From Phyllobacterium chamaecytisi (GTDB lineage: Bacteria > Pseudomonadota > Alphaproteobacteria > Rhizobiales > Rhizobiaceae): a DNA stretch of 64,000 nt. Made by a program: the position numbers and the translations under genes. Position 1 is the stretch's first letter, and each line of letters begins with the position of its first letter. Below, piece after piece: positions 18,955 through 27,407 of this stretch. The notes under the pieces are model-generated. The model was not told the DNA's origin. It did not search any database and saw only the letters and a list, made by a program, of their open reading frames with translations. The stretch is from positions 558,001-622,000 of the forward strand of contig NZ_JAIQWW010000001.1 of assembly GCF_020164455.1 (NCBI RefSeq), in the 5' to 3' direction.

Positions 18955-18999
18955 AAAAGCCCGGCTTCGTGCGGAACGAAGGCGGGCTTTGTTTGTTTT
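18955..18999. terminator. Bidirectional terminator between ldtR and the RelA/SpoT-domain gene
   Basis: A long stem (AAAGCCCGGCTTCGT with ACGAAGGCGGGCTTT, one mismatch) is flanked by A-rich sequence on the left and TTTGTTTGTTTTG on the right. It can end ldtR transcripts and, in the other direction, those of the inserted gene, whose stop is at 19005. Confidence 0.85.
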
Positions 19000-19004
19000 G
19001 TCTA

Positions 19005-20216
19005 TTACCAGCGATGTCGCCGTTTGAACCACGACAAGTCGGGCGTTACTTTTGGCTTTGGTGCTACAATTTGTTGCCGCGCCATTGTGTACTCAATAGC
19101 TTGTTTTCCGTCACAAATGGCTCTCAAATTCTTGGTGAATAGGGTGACGTCTCCAAAATAATTCGGGTAGGCCTCAACCAGTCGGTCGATCTTACTCACT
19201 TCAACCAGAACGGCATTAATATTGTCGTTACCTGTTTCAACGCGCTGTTCAACTGCCCCCAACGAAGCGGAACTGGCAAGCGGGCTTGAATAACCTTCTA
19301 CTCTTACCGAATGATCGGTGTTATCGTATTTAATCAGGTAAAAGTTGGGCCGATCTTCGCCGTGGACAAAATTGCTGAAATAGCTGGTAGCATTCTTCAG
19401 ATCGTCAAGAAACTTGATGGCGCCAAGTTTACCATTCAAGACTCGAATCTCAGCTATGCGATGATCTCGTGACGGCAACTCCGTAATCGGATGACATCCC
19501 TCAGTAAATGCGAACTCCAAGGAAACTAATTGGAAGAGCCTTAGCCAATCCCGGTTGCCCTGTCCTGCCTTCATATCCTCATTTCTGTACAAACCGACAG
19601 CCTCTACGGCAGTCGCCCATGAGTGCTGAAGCCGAGTTCGAATTTGTAGTTCTATCCGCCGTCCAGAAAACGCAGATCTTTGGGTCCCACCGCTGAATGA
19701 GAAAACCATATGGTGACTTCGATAGCCGTCATCCTTCGGCTCGTCGATATAGGGATATTCTTTCTTAAGCTCGTGTGGAATTTCGCGGCATGCTGCTATT
19801 AGCTGCCGAACCCCATCAATGTCGTCAAGTACTGCACGGCAACCGGCAATGTCATTAATCTGTTCCAAATTCACGCTGTAGCGGCGCAATTTATTTCTTA
19901 TGGAAGACATGCGTTTAGGCCGAGCGGCGGTAAATCCACCGATGTGCCCTTGTCGCATCCGTTGGACTACGGAACCGCGTACACTTCTCATTGGATAGAC
20001 ATGCGAATCTCGCCAGCTATTCGCTATGGCGAAAGTTTCCAGCGCTGCGTCTCGGTTTTCATCAGTCCAAAGGATGTCGCCCGCCAGCAATTCACCAGCG
20101 CGGCGAACCGCTCTCATAGGATAGGCTAGGTGTGGATATTCAGTCATTGAATCCATGAAATCGATTTCAGCGGTTTCGTCCGATATGAGCGAATCAACCA
20201 CGGTGCAATTATTCAT
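19005..20216 (-). CDS. RelA/SpoT synthetase-domain protein (alarmone synthetase-like, possible toxin)
   Basis: A 403-residue protein with a single RelA/SpoT nucleotide pyrophosphokinase domain and no HD hydrolase, TGS or ACT domain. The synthetase motifs occupy about residues 100-235: RPKRMSSIRNKLRR, then NDIAGCRAV (metal-binding Asp), DDGYRSHHMVF (guanine-stacking Tyr) and RRIELQIRTRLQHSWATAVE (catalytic Glu). The key residues look intact. An N-terminal region of about 95 residues and a C-terminal region of about 165 residues have no family I recognise. Such stand-alone enzymes make (p)ppGpp or ppApp, or pyrophosphorylate tRNA as in ToxSAS and CapRel anti-phage proteins. The gene is visibly AT-richer than its neighbours and interrupts ldtR-ldtP, suggesting horizontal gain. 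No antitoxin gene is adjacent. Confidence 0.85.
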   Translation of the reverse strand: MNNCTVVDSLISDETAEIDFMDSMTEYPHLAYPMRAVRRAGELLAGDILWTDENRDAALETFAIANSWRDSHVYPMRSVRGSVVQRMRQGHIGGFTAARPKRMSSIRNKLRRYSVNLEQINDIAGCRAVLDDIDGVRQLIAACREIPHELKKEYPYIDEPKDDGYRSHHMVFSFSGGTQRSAFSGRRIELQIRTRLQHSWATAVEAVGLYRNEDMKAGQGNRDWLRLFQLVSLEFAFTEGCHPITELPSRDHRIAEIRVLNGKLGAIKFLDDLKNATSYFSNFVHGEDRPNFYLIKYDNTDHSVRVEGYSSPLASSASLGAVEQRVETGNDNINAVLVEVSKIDRLVEAYPNYFGDVTLFTKNLRAICDGKQAIEYTMARQQIVAPKPKVTPDLSWFKRRHRW

Positions 20217-20599
20217 ATCATGAATATCTCTTGGATCACAAAGTAAAACAGGGGATAATATTCCTACAAACCAGTTATGGCGTCAATTCAACTTTAGTCT
20301 TGCCGCGTGAGAGGATGTTTTTTGATTAAATGCTTTAGCGATGGTCGTTTGATATCCGAGCTTGCGCCTGCCCCGCAGTCATTAATCCGCCATATTGCCG
20401 TGGAAATGCCACAACACATATTCAGTGAAGTTCCATAGACAGCCGGAGAGGGCTGGTCGGCATTTGAACCATCACAATTGCGCGATCAGTGCGAATGTTG
20501 CTGTTTGTTAAGAGTGTTCCTGATAATTTTCGCGACCGGAGCTGTTTTTCTTTGTAAGCGGCGGGTTGACGGCAGATTTCCAGTTGGGTTGGACAAAAT
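20217..20599. other. Gene-free stretch before ldtP
   Basis: About 380 bases hold no convincing gene. The left part carries the promoter region of the RelA/SpoT-domain gene and is AT-rich; the right part must carry the ldtP promoter and any LdtR site. I could not pick out a repeated motif shared with the region upstream of ldtR. A minus-strand open frame at 20422-20856 is a shadow of the ldtP start. Confidence 0.5.
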
Positions 20600-21880
20600 A
20601 TGAAGAAATTTGGATCATCAGCACTTGATCGCCGCGCCTTTTTGACTGGTGTGGCAACTGCTGGTCTTGCCGCAGTAACAACATCGGCCTTTGCACAGCA
20701 GACGGATATTGGCGAAATTCTTGCCGCTCCGCGTCGCGGTAACTGGGATGACCAGTTTGATGCCCGCTCGACGACCCGTGCTAAAGTCGCCGGCTTCCAG
20801 CCGATCGCAAGCCGGGAGACGGTTTCCTTCACCGAGAGTGCGATCAATACATACAATCAGATTGTCAGCGGCGGCGGCTGGCCCACAGTGCAGCCGACAG
20901 TAAAGTTGCAGCTCGGCGTTGTTGATCCTTCCGTTCCTGCCATGCGCAAGCGCCTGATGATTTCCGGTGATCTTGCCGAAACAGCCGGCTTATCGAATTC
21001 TTTCGACACGTATGTCGATGCCGCAGTGAAGCGTTTTCAGTCGCGTCACGGTCTCCCGGCCGATGGCGTCATGGGGCAATACTCGCTCGCTGCAATGAAT
21101 GTTCCGGCCGATATTCGCCTTGGCCAGTTGCACACCAACCTCGAACGCCTGCGCAAGCTCTCCAGCGATGATCAGGGCCCGCGTTATGTCATGGTCAACA
21201 TTCCGGCTGCGCAGATCGAAGCCGTCGAGGCTGGCCGTGTCGCTCAACGCCACACAGCCATCGTCGGCAAGATCGATCGCCAGACGCCAATTCTCGACTC
21301 CAAGATTCAGGAAGTCATCCTCAATCCTTACTGGACGGCGCCAAAGTCGATTATCCAGAAGGATATCATTCCGCTGATGCGCAAGGATCCGACCTATCTG
21401 ACGCGCAACAAGATCAGGCTGTTCAACGAGCAGACACGCGAGGAAATTGCGCCGGAGACTGTAGATTGGAACACTGACGATGCGGTCAAGCTGATGTTCC
21501 GCCAGGACCCGGGCAAGATCAACGCCATGTCCTCGACGAAGATCAACTTCCCGAATCAATATGCGGTTTATATGCACGACACGCCGCAACAGGGCATTTT
21601 CAACAAGCTTATGCGCTTCGACTCTTCGGGCTGCGTGCGTGTCCAGAATGTTCGCGACCTGAACGTCTGGCTGTTGCGCGACACGCCGGGCTGGGATCGC
21701 CAGACGATGGAAGCGACGATCAAGACCGGCGTCAATACGCCGATCGCAGTCACCAATCCGGTGCCTTTGCATTTTGTTTATGTGAGCGCTTGGTCGACGG
21801 GCGACGGTGTCGTCCACCTGCGTGACGACATCTACGAGATGGACGGACAGGCCGCCCTGTCGATCGGAACGAACACCTGA
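20600..21880 (+). CDS. ldtP: L,D-transpeptidase LdtP (YkuD family)
   Basis: Periplasmic peptidoglycan cross-linking enzyme, 426 residues. A twin-arginine-like signal (LDRRAFLTGVATAGLAAVTT ending FAQ) begins the protein. Around residues 115-170 is a peptidoglycan-binding domain (YVDAAVKRFQSRHGLPADGV, MGQYSLAAMNVP). The YkuD catalytic part has the histidine in YAVYMHDTPQQGIFNK and the nucleophile in RFDSSGCVRVQNVRDL (S-x-G-C-x-R). These lipoprotein-free enzymes form 3-3 cross-links and are under LdtR control in relatives, where the two genes sit side by side. A strong terminator follows. Confidence 0.93.
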   Translation: MKKFGSSALDRRAFLTGVATAGLAAVTTSAFAQQTDIGEILAAPRRGNWDDQFDARSTTRAKVAGFQPIASRETVSFTESAINTYNQIVSGGGWPTVQPTVKLQLGVVDPSVPAMRKRLMISGDLAETAGLSNSFDTYVDAAVKRFQSRHGLPADGVMGQYSLAAMNVPADIRLGQLHTNLERLRKLSSDDQGPRYVMVNIPAAQIEAVEAGRVAQRHTAIVGKIDRQTPILDSKIQEVILNPYWTAPKSIIQKDIIPLMRKDPTYLTRNKIRLFNEQTREEIAPETVDWNTDDAVKLMFRQDPGKINAMSSTKINFPNQYAVYMHDTPQQGIFNKLMRFDSSGCVRVQNVRDLNVWLLRDTPGWDRQTMEATIKTGVNTPIAVTNPVPLHFVYVSAWSTGDGVVHLRDDIYEMDGQAALSIGTNT

Positions 21881-21907
21881 TCGGTGCAGCCCACATGCCT
21901 GACAAAC

Positions 21908-21932
21908 AGACCGCCTTCGGGCGGTCTTTTTG
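21908..21932 (+). terminator. Rho-independent terminator of ldtP
   Basis: AGACCGCC and GGCGGTCT pair around a TTCG tetraloop, followed directly by a T-run. The stem is perfect over eight pairs. Confidence 0.93.
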
Positions 21933-22051
21933 TTAGGGCGGTTTCGGGCTATTGCTTTTCGCGTACCGGCCATTGGCCTTGGGTATTTAAGTATGATAAT
22001 GCGCCGCAATTACCTATGAATTCCCCACCGGCAAATGAGGGTCCTGTCACC

Positions 22052-23344
22052 ATGTCGAATGCAGATACATTTTTCAACGCATCGCTCGAAGAAATCGATC
22101 CGGAGATTTTCAGCTCCATCCGCAAGGAACTTGGCCGTCAGCGCCATGAGATCGAGCTGATTGCATCGGAAAACATCGTGTCGCGCGCGGTGCTCGAAGC
22201 ACAGGGCTCGATCATGACCAACAAATACGCCGAGGGCTATCCGGGCAAGCGCTATTATGGCGGCTGCCAGTTCGTTGACATTGCCGAGGAATTGGCGATC
22301 GAGCGTGCCAAGCAGCTGTTTGGCTGCGAATTTGCCAATGTCCAGCCCAATTCCGGCAGCCAGATGAACCAGGCGGTTTTCCTCGCCCTCCTGCAGCCGG
22401 GCGATACGTTCATGGGTCTCGATCTCAATTCAGGTGGTCACCTTACCCACGGCTCGCCCGTCAACATGTCCGGCAAATGGTTCAAGGTCGTGTCCTATGG
22501 CGTACGTCAGGACGATCACCTCCTCGACATGGATGCGATCGAGAGGCAAGCGCATGAGACCAGGCCGAAATTGATCCTTGCCGGCGGCACCGCCTATTCG
22601 CGCATCTGGGATTGGAAGCGTTTTCGCGAAATCGCAGATAGCGTCGGCGCTTATCTTATGGTCGATATGGCGCATATCGCTGGTCTCGTTGCAGCTGGCG
22701 TACACCCGTCTCCCGTCCCGCATGCGCATGTCGTCACCACGACGACACACAAGTCGTTGCGCGGTCCGCGCGGCGGCATGATCCTCAGCAATGATCCTGA
22801 AATCGCCAAGAAGATGAATTCGGCCGTTTTTCCCGGGCTTCAGGGTGGCCCGCTCATGCATGTCATCGCTGCGAAGGCCGTTGCATTCGGCGAAGCGTTG
22901 AAGCCGGAATTCAAGACCTATGCCCAGAATGTCGCCGCCAATGCGAAGACACTGGCCGAAACATTGAAGAAGAACGGCCTCGATATCGTCTCTGGCGGCA
23001 CCGATAATCATTTGATGCTGGTCGATTTGCGCCCGAAGAATGCAACCGGCAAACGTGCCGAAGCAGCTCTCGGACGGGCCAACATCACCTGCAACAAAAA
23101 CGGCATCCCGTTCGATCCGGAGAAGCCTTTCGTTACGTCCGGCGTCCGCCTCGGTACACCGGCCGGAACGACACGTGGCTTCGGTGCGGCAGAATTCACC
23201 GAAATCGGCAATCTGATTTCGGAAGTTCTGGACGGCCTCAAGGTGGCCAATTCCGACGAGGGGAACGCTGCCGTTGAAAAGGCGGTTCAGCAGAAGGTCG
23301 TTACGCTGACGGACCGCTTCCCGCTCTATCCATACCTTGGATAA
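22052..23344 (+). CDS. glyA: Serine hydroxymethyltransferase
   Basis: PLP enzyme interconverting serine and glycine with transfer of the one-carbon unit to tetrahydrofolate. The protein is 430 residues from 22052. Family marks: [52 protein letters not shown] and the PLP-lysine in [15 protein letters not shown]. The frame is open from 21884, but the family begins about [12 protein letters not shown]; an ATG at 22016 is a second possibility. The gene stands alone between the ldtP terminator and a long hairpin downstream. Confidence 0.97.
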   Translation: MSNADTFFNASLEEIDPEIFSSIRKELGRQRHEIELIASENIVSRAVLEAQGSIMTNKYAEGYPGKRYYGGCQFVDIAEELAIERAKQLFGCEFANVQPNSGSQMNQAVFLALLQPGDTFMGLDLNSGGHLTHGSPVNMSGKWFKVVSYGVRQDDHLLDMDAIERQAHETRPKLILAGGTAYSRIWDWKRFREIADSVGAYLMVDMAHIAGLVAAGVHPSPVPHAHVVTTTTHKSLRGPRGGMILSNDPEIAKKMNSAVFPGLQGGPLMHVIAAKAVAFGEALKPEFKTYAQNVAANAKTLAETLKKNGLDIVSGGTDNHLMLVDLRPKNATGKRAEAALGRANITCNKNGIPFDPEKPFVTSGVRLGTPAGTTRGFGAAEFTEIGNLISEVLDGLKVANSDEGNAAVEKAVQQKVVTLTDRFPLYPYLG

Positions 23345-23350
23345 TACACT

Positions 23351-23386
23351 GGCAACAATCTCCCCGGCACCGGGGAGATTGTTGCC
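23351..23386. terminator. Perfect 17-pair hairpin downstream of glyA
   Basis: GGCAACAATCTCCCCGG and its exact reverse complement are separated by only two bases, just after the glyA stop. There is no T-run on either side, so it is not a textbook intrinsic terminator. It could stabilise the glyA 3' end, act as a weak or Rho-assisted terminator, or be a protein site. Confidence 0.6.
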
Positions 23387-23490
23387 ATACGTCTATTGGT
23401 TAACAGTTCGTATCGTAGGAACGCTTTAATCTCGCAGCGAAAGACCCTATCTTTGCAGCGATTTTAGAATCGCGTTCAGAGAGCTCATCG

Positions 23491-23973
23491 ATGCGTTGTC
23501 CCTATTGCCAGTCCGAAGATACTCAGGTGAAAGATTCCCGCCCCGCGGAAGATGGTGCCGTAATCAGGCGCCGGCGCGTCTGTCCCGATTGCGGCGGACG
23601 CTTCACCACCTTCGAACGCGTGCAACTGCGTGACCTTTCCGTCGTCAAGAAAAGCGGCCGCAAGGTTGCTTTCGATCGCGACAAGCTGATGCGTTCGGTT
23701 GAAATCGCATTGCGCAAGCGGCAGGTCGATCCCGAGCGAGTGGAGCGCGCCGTATCCGGTATCGTTCGTCAGCTGGAAAGCTCTGGCGAGCCGGAGGTCA
23801 GCTCCGATGAGATTGGCCGGCTGGTGATGGACGCGCTGAAGGGCATCGACGACATTGCCTATATCCGCTTTGCTTCGGTTTATCGCAATTTCCGCGAAGC
23901 CAAGGACTTTCACGATGTCATCGATGAGATTACAGCCGGTGACATCGCAGCCGAGCCTGTCAAGGACGAATGA
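23491..23973 (+). CDS. nrdR: Transcriptional repressor NrdR
   Basis: Zinc-ribbon and ATP-cone repressor of ribonucleotide reductase genes, 160 residues. The N-terminal ribbon is [20 protein letters not shown] with the second pair in [14 protein letters not shown]; the ATP-cone follows ([23 protein letters not shown]). The four cysteines and the RRRR-type basic turn ([10 protein letters not shown]) are intact. The stop overlaps the ribD start (ATGA), linking it to the riboflavin genes as in many alphaproteobacteria. No ribonucleotide reductase gene is in the window. Confidence 0.97.
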   Translation: MRCPYCQSEDTQVKDSRPAEDGAVIRRRRVCPDCGGRFTTFERVQLRDLSVVKKSGRKVAFDRDKLMRSVEIALRKRQVDPERVERAVSGIVRQLESSGEPEVSSDEIGRLVMDALKGIDDIAYIRFASVYRNFREAKDFHDVIDEITAGDIAAEPVKDE

Positions 23974-25076
23974 GCCCGATGACAGCTTCTTCGCTTGATC
24001 GCCGCTACATGGCAGCGGCCATTCGCTTGTCACGCAGCCATCAGGGGCTGACCGGAACAAATCCCTCCGTCGCGACACTGATCGTCAAGGACGGCGTGAT
24101 CGTGGGACGCGGCGTTACCGCCATAGGTGGACGGCCGCATGCGGAAACACAGGCTCTGCTCGAAGCTGGCGAGAAAGCCCGCGGCGCCACGGCCTATGTG
24201 ACATTGGAGCCGTGTGCCCACCACGGCAGGACTCCCCCTTGCGCCAATGCGCTGGCGACGGCTGGCGTGATCCGCGTAGTCTCGGCTGCAAGCGATCCCG
24301 ATGAACGCGTGGCTGGTAAGGGCTATGCCATCCTGCGCACTGCCGGCATCGAAGTCGAGGAAAATGTGCTCCGGGCAGAAGCTGCCGACTACCTCGCCGG
24401 TTACCTGATTCGATCCTCCAAGAAACGTCCGGAAGTGACTCTAAAGCTTGCGCTTTCGAGCGACGGCTTCATCGGCAGCAAGGGGCGCGGGCAGGTTGCG
24501 ATCACCGGTCCGGTATCGCGCGCGCAGGTTCATCTCATGCGCGCCGAGTCCGATGCGATCCTTGTCGGTATCGGAACGGTTCTTGCCGATGATCCTCTGC
24601 TGACCTGTCGCTTGCCGGGCCTGGAGGCCCGTTCTCCTACCCGCATCGTGCTCGATAGCCGGCTTCGTTTACCGCTTGATAGCGCCTTGGTCAGAACTGC
24701 TGGCACTGTTCCAGTTTGGATCGCCGCCAATGCAGAAGCCGATCCAGCCAAACGGCAAGCATTGGAAGCTGCTGGTTGCCGCATCCTCGCGACCGAAACC
24801 GATTGCGGTGCGACCGCACTGCCGGAGTTGCTGGACGATCTTGCGGCACAGGGCGTCGCAACGTTGATGGTTGAAGGTGGTGCAACCGTCGCCGGCTCGT
24901 TCCTGCAGGAAGATTTGGTGGATCGCCTGGCCCTGTTCGAAGGTCCGTCTGCAATTGGTAGTGAAGGCGGGGTTGTAGTGCCTGCACTGCGCTCCCATAT
25001 GGCTCGTGGTTTCAACCTGTCACATGAATATCGCTTCGGTGAAGATCGCTACAGCGAATATGTCAGACCTCTCTAG
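23970..25076 (+). CDS. ribD: Bifunctional riboflavin deaminase/reductase RibD
   Basis: Catalyses two riboflavin steps: deamination of the pyrimidine intermediate and reduction of its ribosyl side chain. The protein is 368 residues. The deaminase zinc site is [11 protein letters not shown] and [17 protein letters not shown] in the first 100 residues. The reductase domain fills the C-terminal half ([22 protein letters not shown], then [13 protein letters not shown]). The start overlaps the nrdR stop; a second ATG at 23979 is in frame. It is followed by ribE within ten bases. Confidence 0.96.
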   Translation: MSPMTASSLDRRYMAAAIRLSRSHQGLTGTNPSVATLIVKDGVIVGRGVTAIGGRPHAETQALLEAGEKARGATAYVTLEPCAHHGRTPPCANALATAGVIRVVSAASDPDERVAGKGYAILRTAGIEVEENVLRAEAADYLAGYLIRSSKKRPEVTLKLALSSDGFIGSKGRGQVAITGPVSRAQVHLMRAESDAILVGIGTVLADDPLLTCRLPGLEARSPTRIVLDSRLRLPLDSALVRTAGTVPVWIAANAEADPAKRQALEAAGCRILATETDCGATALPELLDDLAAQGVATLMVEGGATVAGSFLQEDLVDRLALFEGPSAIGSEGGVVVPALRSHMARGFNLSHEYRFGEDRYSEYVRPL

Positions 25077-25086
25077 GGAATCGCGG

Positions 25087-25701
25087 ATGTTTACGGGAAT
25101 TGTAACGGATGTTGGCAGGATAGGTCAGGTGAAGCCGCTCAACGAGGGCGTGCTGCTGCGTGTCGAGACCAACTACGACCCGGAAACGATCGAGATCGGT
25201 GCATCCATTTCATGCTCCGGCGTTTGCCTCACCGTAACAACCCTTCCCGAAAGAGGCTCCAATGCGCGCTGGTTTGAGGCCGAAGCCTGGGAAGAAGCGC
25301 TGCGGCTTACCACCATTTCCGGCTGGAAGACCGGAACACGCATCAATCTCGAGCGCTCGCTGAAACTCGGTGACGAGATGGGCGGCCATCTCGTATCCGG
25401 CCATATCGACGCGATGGCGGAAATCATCAAGCGTGAGGACGAGGGCGATGCGGTTCGTTTCACCCTGCATGTGCCCGGGCAACTTGCGCGGTTCATCGCA
25501 CAAAAAGGTTCCGTCGCGCTTGATGGTACGTCGCTCACGGTCAACGGTGTAAATGGCAACGAGTTCGATGTTCTCCTCATTCGTCATTCGCTGGAAGTGA
25601 CCACTTGGGGCGATCGCAAGGTTGGCGACAAGGTCAATATCGAAATAGATCAGATGGCGCGATACGCTGCACGGCTTGCAGAATATCCGAAATCAGCCTA
25701 G
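25087..25701 (+). CDS. ribE: Riboflavin synthase, alpha subunit
   Basis: Dismutates two lumazine molecules to riboflavin and the pyrimidine precursor. The protein is 204 residues with the two repeated beta-barrels: MFTGIVTDVGRI at the start and GGHLVSGHIDAMAEI opening the second. The key SCSGVCLTV region is present (ISCSGVCLTVTTL, with the conserved Ser-Cys), and the second copy is VALDGTSLTVNGV. The start at 25087 has AGGGA upstream. After it comes a 167-base gap with a repeat element before ribH. Confidence 0.96.
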   Translation: MFTGIVTDVGRIGQVKPLNEGVLLRVETNYDPETIEIGASISCSGVCLTVTTLPERGSNARWFEAEAWEEALRLTTISGWKTGTRINLERSLKLGDEMGGHLVSGHIDAMAEIIKREDEGDAVRFTLHVPGQLARFIAQKGSVALDGTSLTVNGVNGNEFDVLLIRHSLEVTTWGDRKVGDKVNIEIDQMARYAARLAEYPKSA

Positions 25702-25755
25702 GACCTGAACCAACAACTAAAGAGACCTTTTGAAATTCACCTTGACAGGTTAGCT

Positions 25756-25850
25756 GATGCGGTTTTCGAGAACCGGAGCGCAGTGAACTTTTTGGGTTCA
25801 TGAGCACCGGAGCGCAGACAATCGCTTCAGATGACCATCGGGGTGGATTT
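25756..25850. repeat. Intergenic palindromic repeat, copy A (before ribH)
   Basis: About 95 bases between ribE and ribH closely resemble 63721-63813. Shared blocks are TTTTCGAGA, CCGGAGCGCAGTG, CATGAGCACCGGA and CCATCGGGGTG. The centre is a hairpin: GTGAAC at 25783-25788 pairs with GTTCAT at 25796-25801 around a seven-base loop. The block ACCGGAGCGCAG occurs twice, once on each side of the hairpin. It does not resemble the FMN riboswitch sometimes found before riboflavin genes. Confidence 0.8.
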
Positions 25851-25868
25851 ATTCCCTTCGGAGCTATC

Positions 25869-26330
25869 ATGTCGAAAAAAAAGACGCACGCGCCACATCT
25901 GTTGATCGTGGAAGCGCGATTCTATGAAGATTTGTCTGATGCCTTGCTAAATGGTGCAAAATTGGCCCTCGACGAAGCCAATGCCACCTATGATGTCGTT
26001 ACCGTTCCCGGCGCACTCGAGGTGCCAGCTGTCATTTCCTTTGCGCTTGATGGTGCGGAGGATGGCGGGACCGAGTATGATGGTTATGTAGCGCTTGGCA
26101 CGGTCATCCGCGGCGAGACATATCATTTTGATATCGTCGCCAATGAATCCTGCCGCGCGCTGATGGACCTTGCTGTCGAGGAAAGCATCGCCATCGGTAA
26201 TGGCATCCTGACTGTCGAGAATGAAGAACAGGCATGGGTGCGCGCACGGCGTGAAGACAAGGACAAGGGTGGCTTTGCGGCACGCGCAGCATTGACCATG
26301 ATTGCCCTCAAGGACAAGCTCGGAGCCTGA
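25869..26330 (+). CDS. ribH: 6,7-dimethyl-8-ribityllumazine synthase
   Basis: Forms lumazine, the substrate of riboflavin synthase; it assembles as an icosahedral or pentameric shell in the cytoplasm. The protein is 153 residues. Landmarks are [16 protein letters not shown], the [15 protein letters not shown] segment, [22 protein letters not shown] (substrate and the catalytic His) and [11 protein letters not shown]. The open frame reaches back to 25800, but that part is the repeat element; the start at 25869 has GGAG upstream. It precedes nusB by three bases. Confidence 0.96.
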   Translation: MSKKKTHAPHLLIVEARFYEDLSDALLNGAKLALDEANATYDVVTVPGALEVPAVISFALDGAEDGGTEYDGYVALGTVIRGETYHFDIVANESCRALMDLAVEESIAIGNGILTVENEEQAWVRARREDKDKGGFAARAALTMIALKDKLGA

Positions 26331-26333
26331 TCG

Positions 26334-26840
26334 ATGCCTTCTCGAAAAGACGAGCAAAGCCCCCTCGTGAAGACCGCGAATAAGCGTGGCGTTGCTCGGC
26401 TGGCTGCAGTTCAAGCCCTCTATCAGATGGACGTAGCGGGTACAGGCGTGCTTGAGGTCGTGGCTGAATACGAGGAACACCGTCTCGGCAAGGAAGTCGA
26501 TGGCAAGCAGTATCTTGATGCCGACCCGCAATGGTTTCGCGCCATTGTTTCAGGCGTCGTTGCCGATCAGACTACCCTGGATCCGATGATCCGTCAGGCT
26601 CTCACTGAAGACTGGCCGCTGTCACGTCTTGATTCGACGCTGCGTGCGATCTTGCGGGCCGGCATATGGGAACTGAAGAACAAGGCTGATGTCCCGACGG
26701 CTGTCATCGTGTCGGAATATGTCGACATCGCCAAGGCGTTTTATTCGGAAGAAGAACCCAAGCTGGTCAATGCTGTTCTGGATCGACTGGCTTTTGAACT
26801 TCGCGGTGAGAGCAAGGGCGTTAAAGGGCCACGCCGCTAA
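26334..26840 (+). CDS. nusB: Transcription antitermination factor NusB
   Basis: All-helical factor binding boxA RNA with NusE (S10) for rRNA antitermination, 168 residues. Recognisable stretches are [41 protein letters not shown] and [34 protein letters not shown] split by the family pattern. Linkage to ribH is the usual one in alphaproteobacteria. Its stop overlaps by four bases the end of a tiny gene on the opposite strand. Confidence 0.96.
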   Translation: MPSRKDEQSPLVKTANKRGVARLAAVQALYQMDVAGTGVLEVVAEYEEHRLGKEVDGKQYLDADPQWFRAIVSGVVADQTTLDPMIRQALTEDWPLSRLDSTLRAILRAGIWELKNKADVPTAVIVSEYVDIAKAFYSEEEPKLVNAVLDRLAFELRGESKGVKGPRR

Positions 26841-26956
26841 TGGCGGTCGCGCGGATTTTCCTTAGCGTTCCTGTCGATTATATAGAGACCAACAAGCCCA
26901 AAGATCAGAGCCGAGATAGGCATCGCAAGAAGCCAAAGCGTTTGAAACGTGGTCAT
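26837..26956 (-). CDS. 39-residue single-span membrane protein
   Basis: A very small frame, [20 protein letters not shown] followed by [19 protein letters not shown], with one hydrophobic helix and a charged tail. Its ATG overlaps the stop of the upstream 83-residue gene as ATGA, and AGGATGAG stands three bases before the start. These two facts make it a real coupled gene rather than chance. Its end overlaps nusB by four bases. I know no family; small inner-membrane proteins of this form often regulate or stabilise a larger membrane partner. Confidence 0.7.
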   Translation of the reverse strand: MTTFQTLWLLAMPISALIFGLVGLYIIDRNAKENPRDRH

Positions 26957-27204
26957 GATCTCATCCTTTTAAGGACAACGCTCGCGATATAATGTAGGGC
27001 GAAAGCACCCAGAATACAGATGGTGCTGGTAAACAGCAACAGCGGCCTCGGACTTGTCGAGCCATTGAAACTTGAAATCAACGGGGCCAACCCTCCTACT
27101 GCAAAAACGGCTACTCCCAACCCGTTCAAAAATGTTGCAAACAATTTGATACGTTCGTTGTAAATAACCTGCACAGGCAGACCTTTATCGCTATCCGCCT
27201 CCAT
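26953..27204 (-). CDS. Small two-span membrane protein of unknown function
   Basis: An 83-residue protein with a hydrophilic N-terminus (MEADSDKGLPVQVIYNERIK) and two hydrophobic segments, LFATFLNGLGVAVFAVGGLAP and LLLFTSTICILGAFALHYIAS, followed by VVLKRMRS. This is a typical inner-membrane hairpin with both ends inside. It is translationally coupled to the 39-residue frame downstream. It is transcribed divergently from hppA with a 200-base gap. No function can be assigned. Confidence 0.8.
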   Translation of the reverse strand: MEADSDKGLPVQVIYNERIKLFATFLNGLGVAVFAVGGLAPLISSFNGSTSPRPLLLFTSTICILGAFALHYIASVVLKRMRS

Positions 27205-27407
27205 TTATGCCGTTCGACTCCCGTTCTGCCTAGCCCTACTTTCGTCTTGCGTTTCGCTAAGATGCGAAAGACCTTGACGTTTTCACATTTGCTTCGCTAC
27301 TCCTTACACATACGGTCGCGTTTCTGCCGGCCTGGCGGATTTCTTTGTGTGCCGTACCGAACGTGACCCGGGGAGGGGTTTTTCCGGTCAAAATCTGAGG
27401 GAGTGGC

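Noticed and set aside
25702-25868. FMN riboswitch before ribH
   Set aside because: The conserved AGGGUGAAAUUCC and CCGAC core are absent. The sequence is instead a copy of a dispersed repeat.
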